Assembly (NCBI GenBank): GCA_027490815.1
Contig: JAIXXJ010000021.1
Coordinates: 124,001-188,000 of the forward strand
Reading direction: 5' to 3'
DNA: 64,000 nucleotides
Source: Streptomycetaceae bacterium
GTDB taxonomy: Bacteria; Actinomycetota; Actinomycetes; Nanopelagicales; Nanopelagicaceae
A program made the position numbers and the translations under genes. Position 1 is the stretch's first letter. Each line of letters opens with the position of its first letter. Shown here piece by piece: positions 20,903 to 32,612 of this stretch. The notes under the pieces were generated by a model that did no database searches, was not told where the DNA came from, and saw nothing but the letters and a program-made list of their open reading frames with translations.

Positions 20903-23569
20903 ATGTCTGGCAAAAATATAAACGGAAAGAGAGTGCTCTTAATTGATGGGCACTCCATGGCCTATCGAGCATTTTTTGCCTTGCCCGCAGAAAACTTCAC
21001 CACAGCCACTGGTCAACACACAAACGCGATCTATGGCTTTGCAACTATGTTGCTGTCCTTGCTTAGTTCTGAGAAACCAACACATGTAGCTGTGGCTTTT
21101 GATGTTTCTCGCACAACATTTCGCTCAGAAATCTACCCCGATTACAAAGCCAATCGAGCCAAAACCCCCGATGAGTTTCGATCCCAGATGAGTTTTCTAC
21201 ATGATCTGGTTGACTCTTTTGGAATCTCTTCATTTGAAGTTCAAGGTTATGAAGCAGATGATATTATCGCAACAATTGCCAAGGCCGCCGAGAAAGAGGG
21301 CGCAGAGGTTCTGATCTGTACGGGCGATCGAGACTCCTTTCAATTGATTAATGAAATGACAACAGTTCTATATCCAAAACGTGGTGTGAGTGATCTTGTT
21401 CGGATGAACACATTGGCCCTTGAAGAAAAGTACGGAATGTCTCCAGAGCAGTATCCGGATTTTGCGGCCCTTCGCGGTGATCCCAGTGACAACTTGCCTT
21501 CTGTTCCAGGTGTCGGTGAAAAGACAGCTGCAAAATGGATTATCGAATATGGATCACTAGAAAAACTACTTGCACGAGTTGATGATTTAAGTGGAAAAGC
21601 TGGTCAATCTTTGAGGGATTGCTTAGACAATGTCAGGCGAAATCGTGAGCTAACACAATTGGTTAGTTCAGTCCCTTTAGATTTCACCGTTGACTCTCTT
21701 TCTTGGCAAGGTGTTGATGAGGCGATGATCTCTGGCTTATTTGAAACCCTTGAATTCAAAACTCTAAAGGAGCGAATGAAGCCGATTCTGCGCAAATCAG
21801 AAGGTGCTGAAAGCGGGAATAGTTCTAACCCTCCAAGTTCTGGCTCGGATATTGACTCTGCGCCTGAACTGTTTTCTCCACAAGAAAACAGCAAAGACCA
21901 GCAAGATTTATTACATGAAGTTTTAACTCCGCAGCAGGTATCCGAAAAGATACTCAAGCACAATGGTGAGATTGCAATCGCCTTTGAAATTTTTGAAGAG
22001 AAACTCCACCGCTATGCAGTTGCCCTCTCACCTAAGGACGTATTCCTAGTTCACTCATCTGAAATGGGTGGTTGGGTGCTAGATCCCAAAATTGCAAAGG
22101 TAGCCCACGATGCAAAATCTTTGGCAAGAATCAACGGCATGGTTGGAGTTAGTTTTGATGTTTCCTTAGCCGCTTATCTTGTAAATCCGGGAGTTCGCAC
22201 CCAGGAATATATAGACGTTGTGCAACGTTGGGGGGATGGCTCAAATATCGATGAATCCTCGACGGAGATGTATCTGCTCACCAGCGCATCTACATTGTTT
22301 CATGTGAAGAAAACGCTGATTCAAGAACTACAAGATCGAGGTCTTCTTCAATTACTGCAAACAATCGAGATGCCCGTAGCGCAATTACTTTCTCAAATGG
22401 AGAACGCGGGAATAGCCGTTAATAGAAAAGAACTCGAATCGCTAGCGGAGTTTTTTCAGGGTGAAGTTACCCGAGAGACTAAGGCAGCACACGATAGTGT
22501 CGGCCACAAATTTAATGTGGCATCTCCTAAACAACTCCAAGTTGTTCTCTTTGAAGAACTAAATTTACCTAAGACTAAAAAGATAAAAACTGGCTACACG
22601 ACAGATGCTGAAAGTTTGGATTGGTTGCATCAAAAAACAGGTCACCCTCTTTTGACTTCATTACTTCGCATTAGAGAGACTAAAAAGCTTGGTACTACAG
22701 TCGAAGGCCTGATTGCCGAGATAGCTAAAGATGGTCGAATTCATACCCACTTTGCTCAGACAGTAGCTGCTACGGGAAGGCTTTCATCGACTGGTCCAAA
22801 CTTGCAGAACATTCCAGTCCGCACCGAAGAAGGCCGAAGAATTCGAAATTGCTTTACAGTAGGCAAAGGTTATGTTGCACTGTTAACTGCTGACTACAGT
22901 CAGATAGAGATGCGAATAATGGCGCATTTATCAAATGATTCGAAATTACTGGATGCATTTGCATCAGGTGAAGATCTTCACGCAAGTATTGCCTCTGAGA
23001 TTTTTGGAGTGAAGGCAAGTGAAGTTGATCCAGAGATGCGCCGACAGATTAAAGCAATGTCTTATGGGCTTGCCTATGGTTTATCTTCTTATGGTTTAGC
23101 AGCGCAATTAGACATCACAACACCTGCAGCACAGAATCTAATGGATACATATTTTGAGCGCTTCGGTGGAATCAGAGATTACTTAAAAACCGTTGTTGAA
23201 GTAGCGCGCAAAGTTGGTTACACGGAAACAATTATGGGACGCAGACGTTATCTTCCAGATCTGATGAGTGATAATCGTGCACGCAGGGAAGTGGCAGAGA
23301 GAATGGCTTTGAACGCACCTATTCAAGGTTCGGCCGCAGACATCATTAAAATAGCGATGCTGAATGTAGATACTGCGATAAAGAATCAAAAGTTAAAGTC
23401 GCGTCTACTCCTTCAAATTCACGACGAGTTAATTCTTGAGGTTTCTGCTGGCGAAGAAGAGGCTCTTACTGCTTTAGTGAAAAAGGAAATGGGATCTGCC
23501 TATCCATTGAAGGCACCACTTGATGTAAATGCCGGACTTGGTCTGACCTGGCACGAGGCAGCACATTAG
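20903..23569 (+). CDS. polA: DNA polymerase I (5' nuclease and polymerase; proofreading exonuclease motifs not recognisable)
   Basis: LLIDGHSMAYRAFFALP, ALRGDPSDNLPSVPGVGEKTA, TGRLSSTGPNLQNIPVR, ADYSQIEMRIMAHLS, RRQIKAMSYGLAYGLSSYGLA, LLQIHDELILEV. Confidence 0.97.
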   Translation: MSGKNINGKRVLLIDGHSMAYRAFFALPAENFTTATGQHTNAIYGFATMLLSLLSSEKPTHVAVAFDVSRTTFRSEIYPDYKANRAKTPDEFRSQMSFLHDLVDSFGISSFEVQGYEADDIIATIAKAAEKEGAEVLICTGDRDSFQLINEMTTVLYPKRGVSDLVRMNTLALEEKYGMSPEQYPDFAALRGDPSDNLPSVPGVGEKTAAKWIIEYGSLEKLLARVDDLSGKAGQSLRDCLDNVRRNRELTQLVSSVPLDFTVDSLSWQGVDEAMISGLFETLEFKTLKERMKPILRKSEGAESGNSSNPPSSGSDIDSAPELFSPQENSKDQQDLLHEVLTPQQVSEKILKHNGEIAIAFEIFEEKLHRYAVALSPKDVFLVHSSEMGGWVLDPKIAKVAHDAKSLARINGMVGVSFDVSLAAYLVNPGVRTQEYIDVVQRWGDGSNIDESSTEMYLLTSASTLFHVKKTLIQELQDRGLLQLLQTIEMPVAQLLSQMENAGIAVNRKELESLAEFFQGEVTRETKAAHDSVGHKFNVASPKQLQVVLFEELNLPKTKKIKTGYTTDAESLDWLHQKTGHPLLTSLLRIRETKKLGTTVEGLIAEIAKDGRIHTHFAQTVAATGRLSSTGPNLQNIPVRTEEGRRIRNCFTVGKGYVALLTADYSQIEMRIMAHLSNDSKLLDAFASGEDLHASIASEIFGVKASEVDPEMRRQIKAMSYGLAYGLSSYGLAAQLDITTPAAQNLMDTYFERFGGIRDYLKTVVEVARKVGYTETIMGRRRYLPDLMSDNRARREVAERMALNAPIQGSAADIIKIAMLNVDTAIKNQKLKSRLLLQIHDELILEVSAGEEEALTALVKKEMGSAYPLKAPLDVNAGLGLTWHEAAH

Positions 23570-23695
23570 ATAGTTCTGGCCTTGTTCTTACGCTCAGATC
23601 GTAAAGTGAATTTGCCCTGGTGAGCGCGCAAACCCTACTCTTGCCCTTCAGCCGCGAAAGCGGGAACTACTACTTTCTATCCCTACGGAGCTCAC

Positions 23696-25042
23696 TTGAC
23701 TACGCAAATCGCAGTAAACGATATTGGATCAGCAGAAGATTTTCTTGCCGCAATCGAAGGCACAATCAGAAATTTTAATGACGGCGACTTAGTATCAGGA
23801 GCAGTTGTTCAAGTGGGACGAGACGAAGTACTTGTTGACATCGGTTACAAAACAGAGGGTGTAATACCGGCCCGTGAACTTTCAATTCGCCACGATGCAG
23901 ATCCAAATTCAATCGTTAAAGTCGGTGAAATTATCGAAGCTCTTGTTCTTCAAAAAGAGGACAAAGAGGGTCGCCTTATTCTTTCTAAGAAGCGCGCACA
24001 GTATGAACGCGCATGGGGAGATATTGAAGGCAAGAAAGAGCGTGACGAAGTTGTCATCGGAACAGTTATTGAAGTTGTTAAAGGCGGCCTAATAGTTGAC
24101 ATTGGTCTTCGTGGTTTCTTGCCCGCTTCCCTTGTAGAAATGCGTCGTGTTCGTGATTTAACTCCGTACATCGGAAAGCAAGTAGAAACGCGAATCATTG
24201 AACTTGATAAGAACCGTAACAACGTTGTTCTCTCTCGCCGTGCATTCTTAGAGCAGACTCAATCTGAGTCCCGCACAACTTTCCTCAATCAACTTGAAAA
24301 GGGACAGGTTCGCTCAGGTGTTATTTCATCAATCGTGAACTTCGGAGCTTTCGTTGATCTTGGTGGAGTTGACGGTCTCGTGCACGTTTCAGAGCTTTCT
24401 TGGAAGCACATCGATCATCCTGGTGAAGTCGTGGAAGTAGGCGATGAGGTAACAGTTGAAGTTCTAGAAGTTGATTTCGAACGTGAACGTGTTTCGCTTT
24501 CTCTGAAAGCTACTCAAGAAGATCCATGGCAAGCATTTGCTCGCACACACACAATTAATCAGGTTGTGCCTGGTGTTGTCACAAAGCTCGTTCCATTCGG
24601 CGCATTTATTCGTGTGCATGAAGGAATCGAAGGACTTGTGCATATTTCAGAGTTGGCAGAGCGCCATGTTGAAATTCCAGAGCAAGTTGTTCAAGTTGAT
24701 GACGAGCTATTCGTCAAGATCATCGATATCGATCTAGAGCGTCGACGAATTTCATTATCGTTGAAGCAGGCAAATGAAGGTCATGAAATTGAAATTGAAG
24801 CATTCGATCCTTCTCAATATGGAATGTCTGCTCGCTACGATGCTGCCGGCAACTTTATTTATCCAGAAGGCTTTGATGCAGACACTCAGGAGTGGAAGCC
24901 AGGATATGAAAGCCAACGCGAAGAGTGGGAAGCTCAATATTCTCTAGCAAAGGAACGCTTCATGGCTCACAAAAAGCAGAAAGCCGAAGCAAAAGTAGCT
25001 GACGCAGCTGCTACGCCAGAGGAAGCAACCCAAAGCGAATAA
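23696..25042 (+). CDS. rpsA: 30S ribosomal protein S1
   Basis: Four S1 repeats (GAVVQVGRDEVLVDIGYKTEGVIP; GVISSIVNFGAFVDLGGVDGLVHVSELSW; GVVTKLVPFGAFIRVHEGIEGLVHISEL); TTG start. Confidence 0.97.
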   Translation: MTTQIAVNDIGSAEDFLAAIEGTIRNFNDGDLVSGAVVQVGRDEVLVDIGYKTEGVIPARELSIRHDADPNSIVKVGEIIEALVLQKEDKEGRLILSKKRAQYERAWGDIEGKKERDEVVIGTVIEVVKGGLIVDIGLRGFLPASLVEMRRVRDLTPYIGKQVETRIIELDKNRNNVVLSRRAFLEQTQSESRTTFLNQLEKGQVRSGVISSIVNFGAFVDLGGVDGLVHVSELSWKHIDHPGEVVEVGDEVTVEVLEVDFERERVSLSLKATQEDPWQAFARTHTINQVVPGVVTKLVPFGAFIRVHEGIEGLVHISELAERHVEIPEQVVQVDDELFVKIIDIDLERRRISLSLKQANEGHEIEIEAFDPSQYGMSARYDAAGNFIYPEGFDADTQEWKPGYESQREEWEAQYSLAKERFMAHKKQKAEAKVADAAATPEEATQSE

Positions 25043-25050
25043 ATGGTTTG

Positions 25051-25090
25051 AATGAAAAAGGCCTAGCGATCATGCTGGGCCTTTTTCATT
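25051..25090 (+). terminator. Intrinsic terminator after rpsA
   Basis: AATGAAAAAGGCCTAGC-gatcat-GCTGGGCCTTTTTCATT, stem followed by T-rich tract. Confidence 0.85.
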
Positions 25091-25148
25091 TTCGATCAAT
25101 CGATGCAAGATCTCCGATCTTTGCAAGTAGAAAAGATACGATTAGCAC

Positions 25149-25736
25149 ATGCGAGTAATTGCTTTAACCGGTGGAATTGGAAGCGGCAAATCTTTGGCCG
25201 CGCAATATTTTGCCGAGCTTGGCGCCTTTGTAATTGATGCCGATCAGCTTGCTCGAGAGGCAATTGAGCGAGGTTCAAAGGGGTTTGATGAAGTCGTGAG
25301 TATTTTTGGCGACTCTGTTCTACTCAATGGTGAGATAAATCGTAAAGAATTAGCGGACTTAATTTTTAAAGATTCAAGTTTGAAATCAAAACTTGAAGCG
25401 ATTATTCACCCTTTTGTGAAAAAGAAATTTGAAATTGCTGTCTCTTCTTTAAAGGATAGTGAGGTTCTGGTCTATGAGATTCCTTTATTAGTTGAAACAA
25501 AATCTCAAGATCGCTTTGATCTAGTTATTACTGTTGAATCTGAATATGAAAATAGAGTTGAGAGATTGCGTTCAAGGGGTATGCAAAAATCAGAGATCGA
25601 TGCCCGAATAGCCTCACAAGCCACCCGTCCAGAGCGCGAGGAGATCGCTGATTTTCTGATAGAAAACAATGGAAATGAAGATGAACTTCTGCGCCAAGTT
25701 GAAAATATCTGGGATAGCATCAACGATACTTTGTAA
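25149..25736 (+). CDS. coaE: Dephospho-CoA kinase
   Basis: IALTGGIGSGKSLAAQYFAELGAFVIDADQLARE, RLRSRGMQKSEIDARIASQ. Confidence 0.95.
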   Translation: MRVIALTGGIGSGKSLAAQYFAELGAFVIDADQLAREAIERGSKGFDEVVSIFGDSVLLNGEINRKELADLIFKDSSLKSKLEAIIHPFVKKKFEIAVSSLKDSEVLVYEIPLLVETKSQDRFDLVITVESEYENRVERLRSRGMQKSEIDARIASQATRPEREEIADFLIENNGNEDELLRQVENIWDSINDTL

Positions 25737-25749
25737 GTAGGCTAGGAAA

Positions 25750-27828
25750 ATGCGCCCGGTATCTGATCTGCAACGTTCAGTTGCACCTTTTCAGGTGATC
25801 AGTGACTACGTTCCCGCCGGGGATCAGCCAGAGGCGATTAAAGAGATTTCTCGTCGGATAGAAGCTGGTGAACAAGATGTCGTCCTTCTAGGTGCTACCG
25901 GAACTGGAAAATCAGCAACAACCGCCTGGTTGATTGAAAAATTACAAAGACCAACTTTAGTGTTGGCACCAAATAAGACATTGGCGGCTCAATTAGCAAA
26001 TGAGTTTCGAGAACTTCTACCGAACAACGCCGTTGAATACTTTGTTTCCTATTACGACTATTACCAACCAGAGGCTTACGTGCCACAAACCGACACTTTC
26101 ATTGAAAAAGATTCATCAGTCAATGAAGAGGTCGAAAGGTTACGACATTCGGCTACGAACTCATTACTAACAAGGCGAGATGTGATTGTTGTTGCAACAG
26201 TCTCTTGTATTTATGGCCTAGGCACACCTCAAGAATATGTGGATCGAATGGTTCGCCTACGCGTTGGTGATGAAATTGAGCGCAACTCCCTGCTCAGAAA
26301 ATTTGTCGATGTCCAGTACAAACGAAATGACATGGCTTTTGAACGTGGAACTTTCAGGGTGCGGGGCGACACGATCGAGATTATTCCGATGTATGAAGAG
26401 TTGGCCATACGCATCGAGATGTTTGGAGATGAGATTGAGAAGATTTCCACTCTTCATCCATTAACTGGCGAGATCATCGCCGATGAGCAAGAGATGTATA
26501 TTTTTCCGGCAACTCATTATGCAGCTGGGCCTGAAACCATGAAGCGCGCTATTGGTGATATTCAAGATGAACTGCAAGTGCAATTGAATCTACTTGAAAA
26601 ACAGGGCAAGTTATTAGAGGCTCAACGACTTCGAATGCGAACCACGTTCGATATAGAGATGATGGAACAGATTGGCTTTTGCAGTGGAATTGAAAACTAT
26701 TCTCGTCATTTAGATGATCGACCAGCCGGTTCTGCTCCACACTGTTTGCTGGATTATTTTCCAGAAGATTTTCTAGTAGTAATCGATGAAAGTCACGTAA
26801 CTGTTCCTCAATTAGGAGCAATGTTTGAAGGAGATGCATCGAGAAAACGAACCTTGGTCGAACATGGCTTTAGACTTCCGAGCGCTCTCGATAACAGACC
26901 ACTCAAATTTCCCGAGTTCATCGAAAGAACAGGACAAAAGCTTTACCTGTCTGCAACGCCCGGTAAATATGAATTAGAAAAAGTTCACAATGACGTGGTC
27001 GAGCAGGTTATTCGACCAACCGGCTTGGTTGATCCTGCCATCGTGATTAAGCCAATCAAGGGTCAGATTGATGATCTTCTGCAGGAGATAAATGTTCGAG
27101 CCGCCCGCAATGAACGTGTCTTAGTTACTACTTTGACCAAAAAAATGTCAGAAGATCTCACCGACTATCTCCAAGAGAAGGGCGTGAATGTTCGCTATCT
27201 TCATTCGGAAGTAGATACATTGCGAAGAGTCGAATTACTTCGAGAACTAAGAACGGGCGAATACGATGTTCTGATTGGTATCAACTTATTGCGTGAGGGT
27301 TTGGATCTTCCCGAGGTATCCCTTGTTTCAATTCTAGATGCCGACAAGGAAGGCTTCCTGCGTTCTGCAACTTCGTTAATCCAAACTATTGGTCGTGCGG
27401 CGCGAAATGTCTCCGGCGAAGTACATATGTATGCAGACAACATAACTGCGTCCATGGCCAAGGCGATTGATGAGACTAATCGACGACGAGCTAAACAAGT
27501 TGCATACAATCGAGAACGTGGGGTGGATCCTCAACCTCTTCGAAAGAAAATCGCAGATATTACTGATCTAATAAATAGAGAGAGTGAAGACACCGAGGAG
27601 CTTTTGGCGCATGAAAAATCCTCGTCCAAAAAATCTGCTGTTTCAGGTTTATTTGATGAGAAATCAGTATCGCTTCCGCGCAAGGATTTAATAGCGTTGA
27701 TAGGCTCTCTGACTGACCAGATGAAAAATGCAGCAGCTGAACTCCAATTTGAAGTTGCTGCTCGATTGCGTGATGAGATCAAGATCTTGAAAAAAGAGCT
27801 GCGTATGATGGAAGAAGCAGGGGTGTGA
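25750..27828 (+). CDS. uvrB: Excinuclease ABC subunit B
   Basis: [67 protein letters not shown]-terminal UVR motif. Confidence 0.98.
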   Translation: MRPVSDLQRSVAPFQVISDYVPAGDQPEAIKEISRRIEAGEQDVVLLGATGTGKSATTAWLIEKLQRPTLVLAPNKTLAAQLANEFRELLPNNAVEYFVSYYDYYQPEAYVPQTDTFIEKDSSVNEEVERLRHSATNSLLTRRDVIVVATVSCIYGLGTPQEYVDRMVRLRVGDEIERNSLLRKFVDVQYKRNDMAFERGTFRVRGDTIEIIPMYEELAIRIEMFGDEIEKISTLHPLTGEIIADEQEMYIFPATHYAAGPETMKRAIGDIQDELQVQLNLLEKQGKLLEAQRLRMRTTFDIEMMEQIGFCSGIENYSRHLDDRPAGSAPHCLLDYFPEDFLVVIDESHVTVPQLGAMFEGDASRKRTLVEHGFRLPSALDNRPLKFPEFIERTGQKLYLSATPGKYELEKVHNDVVEQVIRPTGLVDPAIVIKPIKGQIDDLLQEINVRAARNERVLVTTLTKKMSEDLTDYLQEKGVNVRYLHSEVDTLRRVELLRELRTGEYDVLIGINLLREGLDLPEVSLVSILDADKEGFLRSATSLIQTIGRAARNVSGEVHMYADNITASMAKAIDETNRRRAKQVAYNRERGVDPQPLRKKIADITDLINRESEDTEELLAHEKSSSKKSAVSGLFDEKSVSLPRKDLIALIGSLTDQMKNAAAELQFEVAARLRDEIKILKKELRMMEEAGV

Positions 27829-27829
27829 A

Positions 27830-30688
27830 GTGAGCATCGACAAGTTGATCGTACGTGGTGCTCGCGAACATAATCTCAAGAATGTTTCCATCGAACTGCC
27901 TAGAGAATCACTGGTTGTTTTCACGGGACTATCTGGTTCGGGTAAATCATCTTTGGCATTCGACACAATATTTGCCGAGGGTCAGCGACGCTATGTCGAA
28001 TCTCTTTCTGCATATGCCCGCCAATTTTTAGGCCAAATGGATAAACCAGATGTTGACTTTATTGAAGGTTTATCACCTGCTGTATCAATAGATCAAAAAT
28101 CTACCAACAGAAACCCACGTTCTACTGTAGGAACCATTACCGAGGTTTATGACTATTTACGGCTGCTGTTTGCAAGAGCAGGTCGACCACATTGCCCTAA
28201 GTGCAAAAAGGCTGTAACTCGACAATCGCCTCAACAAATAGTTGATCAGATTTTAGAACTTCCGCCAACGACAAAGTTTTCAGTTCTGGCTCCAGTTGTA
28301 AGGGCCCGAAAGGGAGAGTTTCTCGAACTCTTTAACGATTTGATAACCCAGGGGTATTCAAGGGCGAGAATTGATGGGGAAGTAGTCGCGCTCAGTGATG
28401 CTCCCAAGCTCAAGAAGCAAGAAAAACACACTATCGAAGTTGTCATTGATCGCTTAACAGCAAAAGCAGAAAGTAAAACGAGATTAACAGATTCGATTGA
28501 AACAGCGCTTCGATTAGCTGCTGGAATTGTTATTTTGGATTTTGTCGATGCCAAAGCGGCTGGGAAAGAAAGGGTGTTCAGCGAACATCTGGCTTGCCAT
28601 GACTGCGAACTTTCTTTTGAAGAGTTAGAACCCCGATCGTTCTCCTTTAACTCACCATTTGGAGCATGCGCCGAATGTTCAGGTATCGGAACAAAGCTAG
28701 AAGTGGATGAAGAGTTAATCATTCCGGATGATTCAATCTCAATTAATGATGGAGCAATCGCTCCTTGGTCGGGCGGACAGTCGTCTGACTATTTCCTAAG
28801 ATTATTAGAAGCCTTGGCAAAAGATCTTCCTTTCGCCCTTGATACCCCATGGAAAAAGATCTCTGCAAAAGCGCGAGAAGCAATCCTGAATGGCTATGAG
28901 TACGAAATAAAAATGAAGTACAAGGGAAGATATGGCGCACGAAACTACACCACTGGTTTTGAAGGTGTAGTTCCCTTTATTCATCGCCGGCACAGTGAGA
29001 CTGATAGCGATTACAGTCGCGACAAGTATGAAGCGTATATGCGCCAAATCGCTTGCGAGGCATGCAATGGAGCAAGACTAAAGCCTGAAGTGTTGGCCGT
29101 AACTATTAGCGATAAAAACATTGCTGAGATTTGCGAACTCTCTATCGCAGATTGCGCAGTATTTTTAAAGCAGATTAAGTTAAATAAACGTGAGGCTCAG
29201 ATTGCTGAGCGCGTTATGAAAGAAGTGCACGCACGACTTGGTTTTTTACTAGATGTTGGTTTGGACTATCTGTCTCTTGCAAGACCAGCTGGTTCACTCT
29301 CAGGTGGAGAAGCTCAACGAATCCGACTCGCAACCCAAATTGGTAGCGGTTTAGTAGGAGTTCTCTATGTTTTAGATGAGCCTTCAATTGGATTACACCA
29401 GCGAGATAACAAGCGTTTAATTGAGACCCTTACTCGTTTGCGTGATTTAGGAAATACATTAATTGTTGTTGAGCACGATGAAGAGACCATTCGAACAGCA
29501 GATTGGATCGTAGATATTGGGCCGGGAGCCGGTGAGCACGGCGGACATGTTGTCGTTTCGGGAAGCTATGAAGATCTCATCAATTCAAAAGAGTCGATAA
29601 CTGGCGCTTATCTATCTGGTAAGAAATCGATTGAAATACCGAAAAAACGTCGCGCTATTGATCCTAAGCGCAAGCTCGTCATAAAAGGTGCCAAAGAGAA
29701 CAACCTTAAGGACATTGAAGTAGAAGTACCACTAGGTGTTTTTGTCGCAGTAACTGGGGTTAGTGGTTCTGGAAAATCCACTCTTGTAAATGACATCCTC
29801 TATGTTGTTTTAGCTAACAAGTTAAATGGTGCACGCTTAGTTCCCGGAAGACATCGAACAGTAGCCGGTGTTGAACATCTTGATAAAGTTGTTCACGTTG
29901 ACCAATCACCAATCGGGCGAACTCCAAGGTCAAACCCGGCCACATATACAGGTGTATTCGACAAAATTCGAGCACTTTTTGCCGAAACTAGTGAAGCGAA
30001 AATCCGTGGCTATCAGCAAGGACGTTTCTCATTTAACGTGAAAGGCGGACGCTGCGAAAACTGTTCTGGTGATGGAACCATCACAATTGAAATGAACTTC
30101 TTACCTGATGTCTATGTTCCCTGCGAAGTCTGTCATGGAGCGCGATATAACCGTGAGACTCTTGAAGTTCACTACAAAGGAAAAACTATCGCTGAGGTTC
30201 TTAACATGCCCATTGAACAGGCAAACGGATTTTTTGAATCCGTTCCTGCTATTTCGAGATATTTAAAGACACTCAACGATGTTGGACTTGGTTATGTCCG
30301 ACTAGGTCAGTCAGCACCAACATTATCTGGAGGAGAAGCACAGCGTGTAAAGCTAGCCACCGAACTACAACGTCGCTCTACTGGCCGAACTATTTATGTT
30401 CTTGATGAACCCACAACTGGATTGCACTTTGAAGATGTCAATAAACTCTTGACTGTGCTAAACCGCTTGGTTGATACAGGTAACACTGTTGTAGTAATCG
30501 AGCACAACTTAGATGTCATCAAATGCTCTGACTGGGTAATTGATATGGGGCCTGAAGGTGGATTCCGCGGAGGAACGGTGGTCGCAGAGGGAACTCCCGA
30601 GACGGTCTCAGCAGTGAAAGAAAGTTATACAGGTCAGTTCCTAGGTGAGATTCTAAAAACTAATAGAAAAACACCAGCGAAGAAGTAG
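27830..30688 (+). CDS. uvrA: Excinuclease ABC subunit A
   Basis: [60 protein letters not shown], zinc motifs [12 protein letters not shown], two ATPase domains; GTG start. Confidence 0.98.
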   Translation: MSIDKLIVRGAREHNLKNVSIELPRESLVVFTGLSGSGKSSLAFDTIFAEGQRRYVESLSAYARQFLGQMDKPDVDFIEGLSPAVSIDQKSTNRNPRSTVGTITEVYDYLRLLFARAGRPHCPKCKKAVTRQSPQQIVDQILELPPTTKFSVLAPVVRARKGEFLELFNDLITQGYSRARIDGEVVALSDAPKLKKQEKHTIEVVIDRLTAKAESKTRLTDSIETALRLAAGIVILDFVDAKAAGKERVFSEHLACHDCELSFEELEPRSFSFNSPFGACAECSGIGTKLEVDEELIIPDDSISINDGAIAPWSGGQSSDYFLRLLEALAKDLPFALDTPWKKISAKAREAILNGYEYEIKMKYKGRYGARNYTTGFEGVVPFIHRRHSETDSDYSRDKYEAYMRQIACEACNGARLKPEVLAVTISDKNIAEICELSIADCAVFLKQIKLNKREAQIAERVMKEVHARLGFLLDVGLDYLSLARPAGSLSGGEAQRIRLATQIGSGLVGVLYVLDEPSIGLHQRDNKRLIETLTRLRDLGNTLIVVEHDEETIRTADWIVDIGPGAGEHGGHVVVSGSYEDLINSKESITGAYLSGKKSIEIPKKRRAIDPKRKLVIKGAKENNLKDIEVEVPLGVFVAVTGVSGSGKSTLVNDILYVVLANKLNGARLVPGRHRTVAGVEHLDKVVHVDQSPIGRTPRSNPATYTGVFDKIRALFAETSEAKIRGYQQGRFSFNVKGGRCENCSGDGTITIEMNFLPDVYVPCEVCHGARYNRETLEVHYKGKTIAEVLNMPIEQANGFFESVPAISRYLKTLNDVGLGYVRLGQSAPTLSGGEAQRVKLATELQRRSTGRTIYVLDEPTTGLHFEDVNKLLTVLNRLVDTGNTVVVIEHNLDVIKCSDWVIDMGPEGGFRGGTVVAEGTPETVSAVKESYTGQFLGEILKTNRKTPAKK

Positions 30689-30692
30689 TCCA

Positions 30693-32609
30693 GTGGCAGA
30701 TCCAAAGAGTTATCGGCCTAACAACATTCCTGAGCATCCGGGCGTCTATCGCTTTTATAACAAGCAAGACAAAGTCATCTATGTTGGTAAAGCAAAGAAT
30801 CTCAAGAACCGCTTAAGTAACTACTTTCAAGCAAATCTTGCGACAAAAACCAATCGCATGGTTCATGAGGCGGTTCGTGTTGACTGGACAATCGTTAGTA
30901 CTGAGTTAGAAGCCTTAGCATTAGAATTTAGTTGGATCAAACAGTATCAACCCAAGTACAACGTCCAATTCAAAGACGATAAGTCTTATCCATACTTAGC
31001 TCTTTCTCTTAATGATGAGTACCCAATGATCTTCATTACACGCAAAGATAAGCGCCCGGGCTTGAAGTACTTTGGCCCATATACAAATGCATGGGCTTTG
31101 CGAAATACCTTTGATGTTTTACTCAAAGTCTTTCCTGTTAGATCCTGTTCATCATCGAATTTCACACGCGCTCAACGCAGCAAGCGTCAATGCTTATTGG
31201 GGGATATCGGAAAATGCGCAGCACCTTGTGTTGGTTGGATCTCCCAGGAAGAGCATAAGAAATTAGCTGGCCGTCTTAATGATTTCATGGAGTCTGGAAT
31301 GGAAAATATCCTTCCTAAACTCCATGAAGAAATGAATACAGCGGCGGCAAATGAGGAGTTTGAAAGAGCCGCGCGATTAAGAGATCAGATTGAATCCTTT
31401 GAAAAGGCTCAAAAATCCACAGAAGGAAATTTCTCTGATGATTTAGATGGGGATTTCATATCTATTTATCACGATGGTTTCCATGCAGCGGGTTCAATAT
31501 TTTCCATGCAGCGGGGCTCGGTAAAGAGCTCTAGATCTTGGATAGTAGATCAAGAGATGGTTCTAGAGGGACAAGATGAGTTAACTGCGCTTATGTATTC
31601 AATCTATGGAACGGGAGCGATAGCGGTTCCACGTAATATCTACATCAGTTCAGATCCTGCAGATAAAGAACAATTAGAGCTGTGGCTGGGTCAAATTGGA
31701 TCGACCAAAGTAGAAATCAAAGTTCCACAAAGAGGCGAGAAGGTTGAGCTCCTGAGTACTGTCAAAAGAAATGCTCAGTACTCCTTAATTCAATACTTGA
31801 GTAAGCGAGCAACAGATGCAGCGGTAAGTGGTAAAGCTCTCACTGAAATCGAAGAGCACCTCAACTTAGGACGCACTCCACTTCGTATTGAATGTTTTGA
31901 CATTTCGAACATTTCAGGAACATCGGTGGTTGCATCGATGGTGGTTTTCGAGGATGGAATGATTAAAAAAAGCGAGTATCGGCGATTCATTATTGATACC
32001 AGTGAAGGCTTTGATGACACCCGAGCGATGCATCAAGTAATTACTCGACGGTTGAAGCGATTACTTGATGATCGCAAGGAGAATGAGGCCGAGGTAGCAG
32101 AGCTAGGTGGGAAGCCCAGTAAGTTTGCATATCCACCCCAATTAATCGTTGTCGATGGTGGAAAACCACAAGTCAATGCCGCTCAGCGCGCATTAGATGA
32201 ATTAGGAATAACCGACATTGCCCTTTGCGGATTAGCTAAAAGGTTAGAGGAAGTATGGATACCTGGTTCAAAAGATCCACTGATCCTTCCGCGCAATAGT
32301 GAAGGCTTATATCTGCTTCAGCGAATTAGAGATGAGGCTCATCGCTTTGCAATAACTTTCCACCGTTCAAGGCGTTCAAAAATAATGTTGGAATCAATAC
32401 TCGATGAGATTCCACAATTGGGTTCTGCTCGTAGAGCGTCATTACTGGAGCGTTTTGGTTCAGTAGCCGCGATCCGAAAAGCAACAGTTGATGAGATTGC
32501 TGCAACACCAGGCATTGGGAACAAGATTGCGTCGGTGATCGAAGGCCATTTAGAGGGAATTTCTGCTCAAAAAGTTAACACCGAAACTGGCGAAATCAGC
32601 AATAATTAA
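30693..32609 (+). CDS. uvrC: Excinuclease ABC subunit C
   Basis: PGVYRFYNKQDKVIYVGKAKNLKNRLSNYF GIY-YIG, UVR domain, IECFDISNISGTSVVASMVVF, HhH C-terminus; GTG start. Confidence 0.98.
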   Translation: MADPKSYRPNNIPEHPGVYRFYNKQDKVIYVGKAKNLKNRLSNYFQANLATKTNRMVHEAVRVDWTIVSTELEALALEFSWIKQYQPKYNVQFKDDKSYPYLALSLNDEYPMIFITRKDKRPGLKYFGPYTNAWALRNTFDVLLKVFPVRSCSSSNFTRAQRSKRQCLLGDIGKCAAPCVGWISQEEHKKLAGRLNDFMESGMENILPKLHEEMNTAAANEEFERAARLRDQIESFEKAQKSTEGNFSDDLDGDFISIYHDGFHAAGSIFSMQRGSVKSSRSWIVDQEMVLEGQDELTALMYSIYGTGAIAVPRNIYISSDPADKEQLELWLGQIGSTKVEIKVPQRGEKVELLSTVKRNAQYSLIQYLSKRATDAAVSGKALTEIEEHLNLGRTPLRIECFDISNISGTSVVASMVVFEDGMIKKSEYRRFIIDTSEGFDDTRAMHQVITRRLKRLLDDRKENEAEVAELGGKPSKFAYPPQLIVVDGGKPQVNAAQRALDELGITDIALCGLAKRLEEVWIPGSKDPLILPRNSEGLYLLQRIRDEAHRFAITFHRSRRSKIMLESILDEIPQLGSARRASLLERFGSVAAIRKATVDEIAATPGIGNKIASVIEGHLEGISAQKVNTETGEISNN

Positions 32610-32612
32610 CCC

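Noticed and set aside
28246-28722. 158-aa minus-strand ORF opposite uvrA
   Set aside because: Antisense to conserved uvrA coding sequence with no supporting motif.
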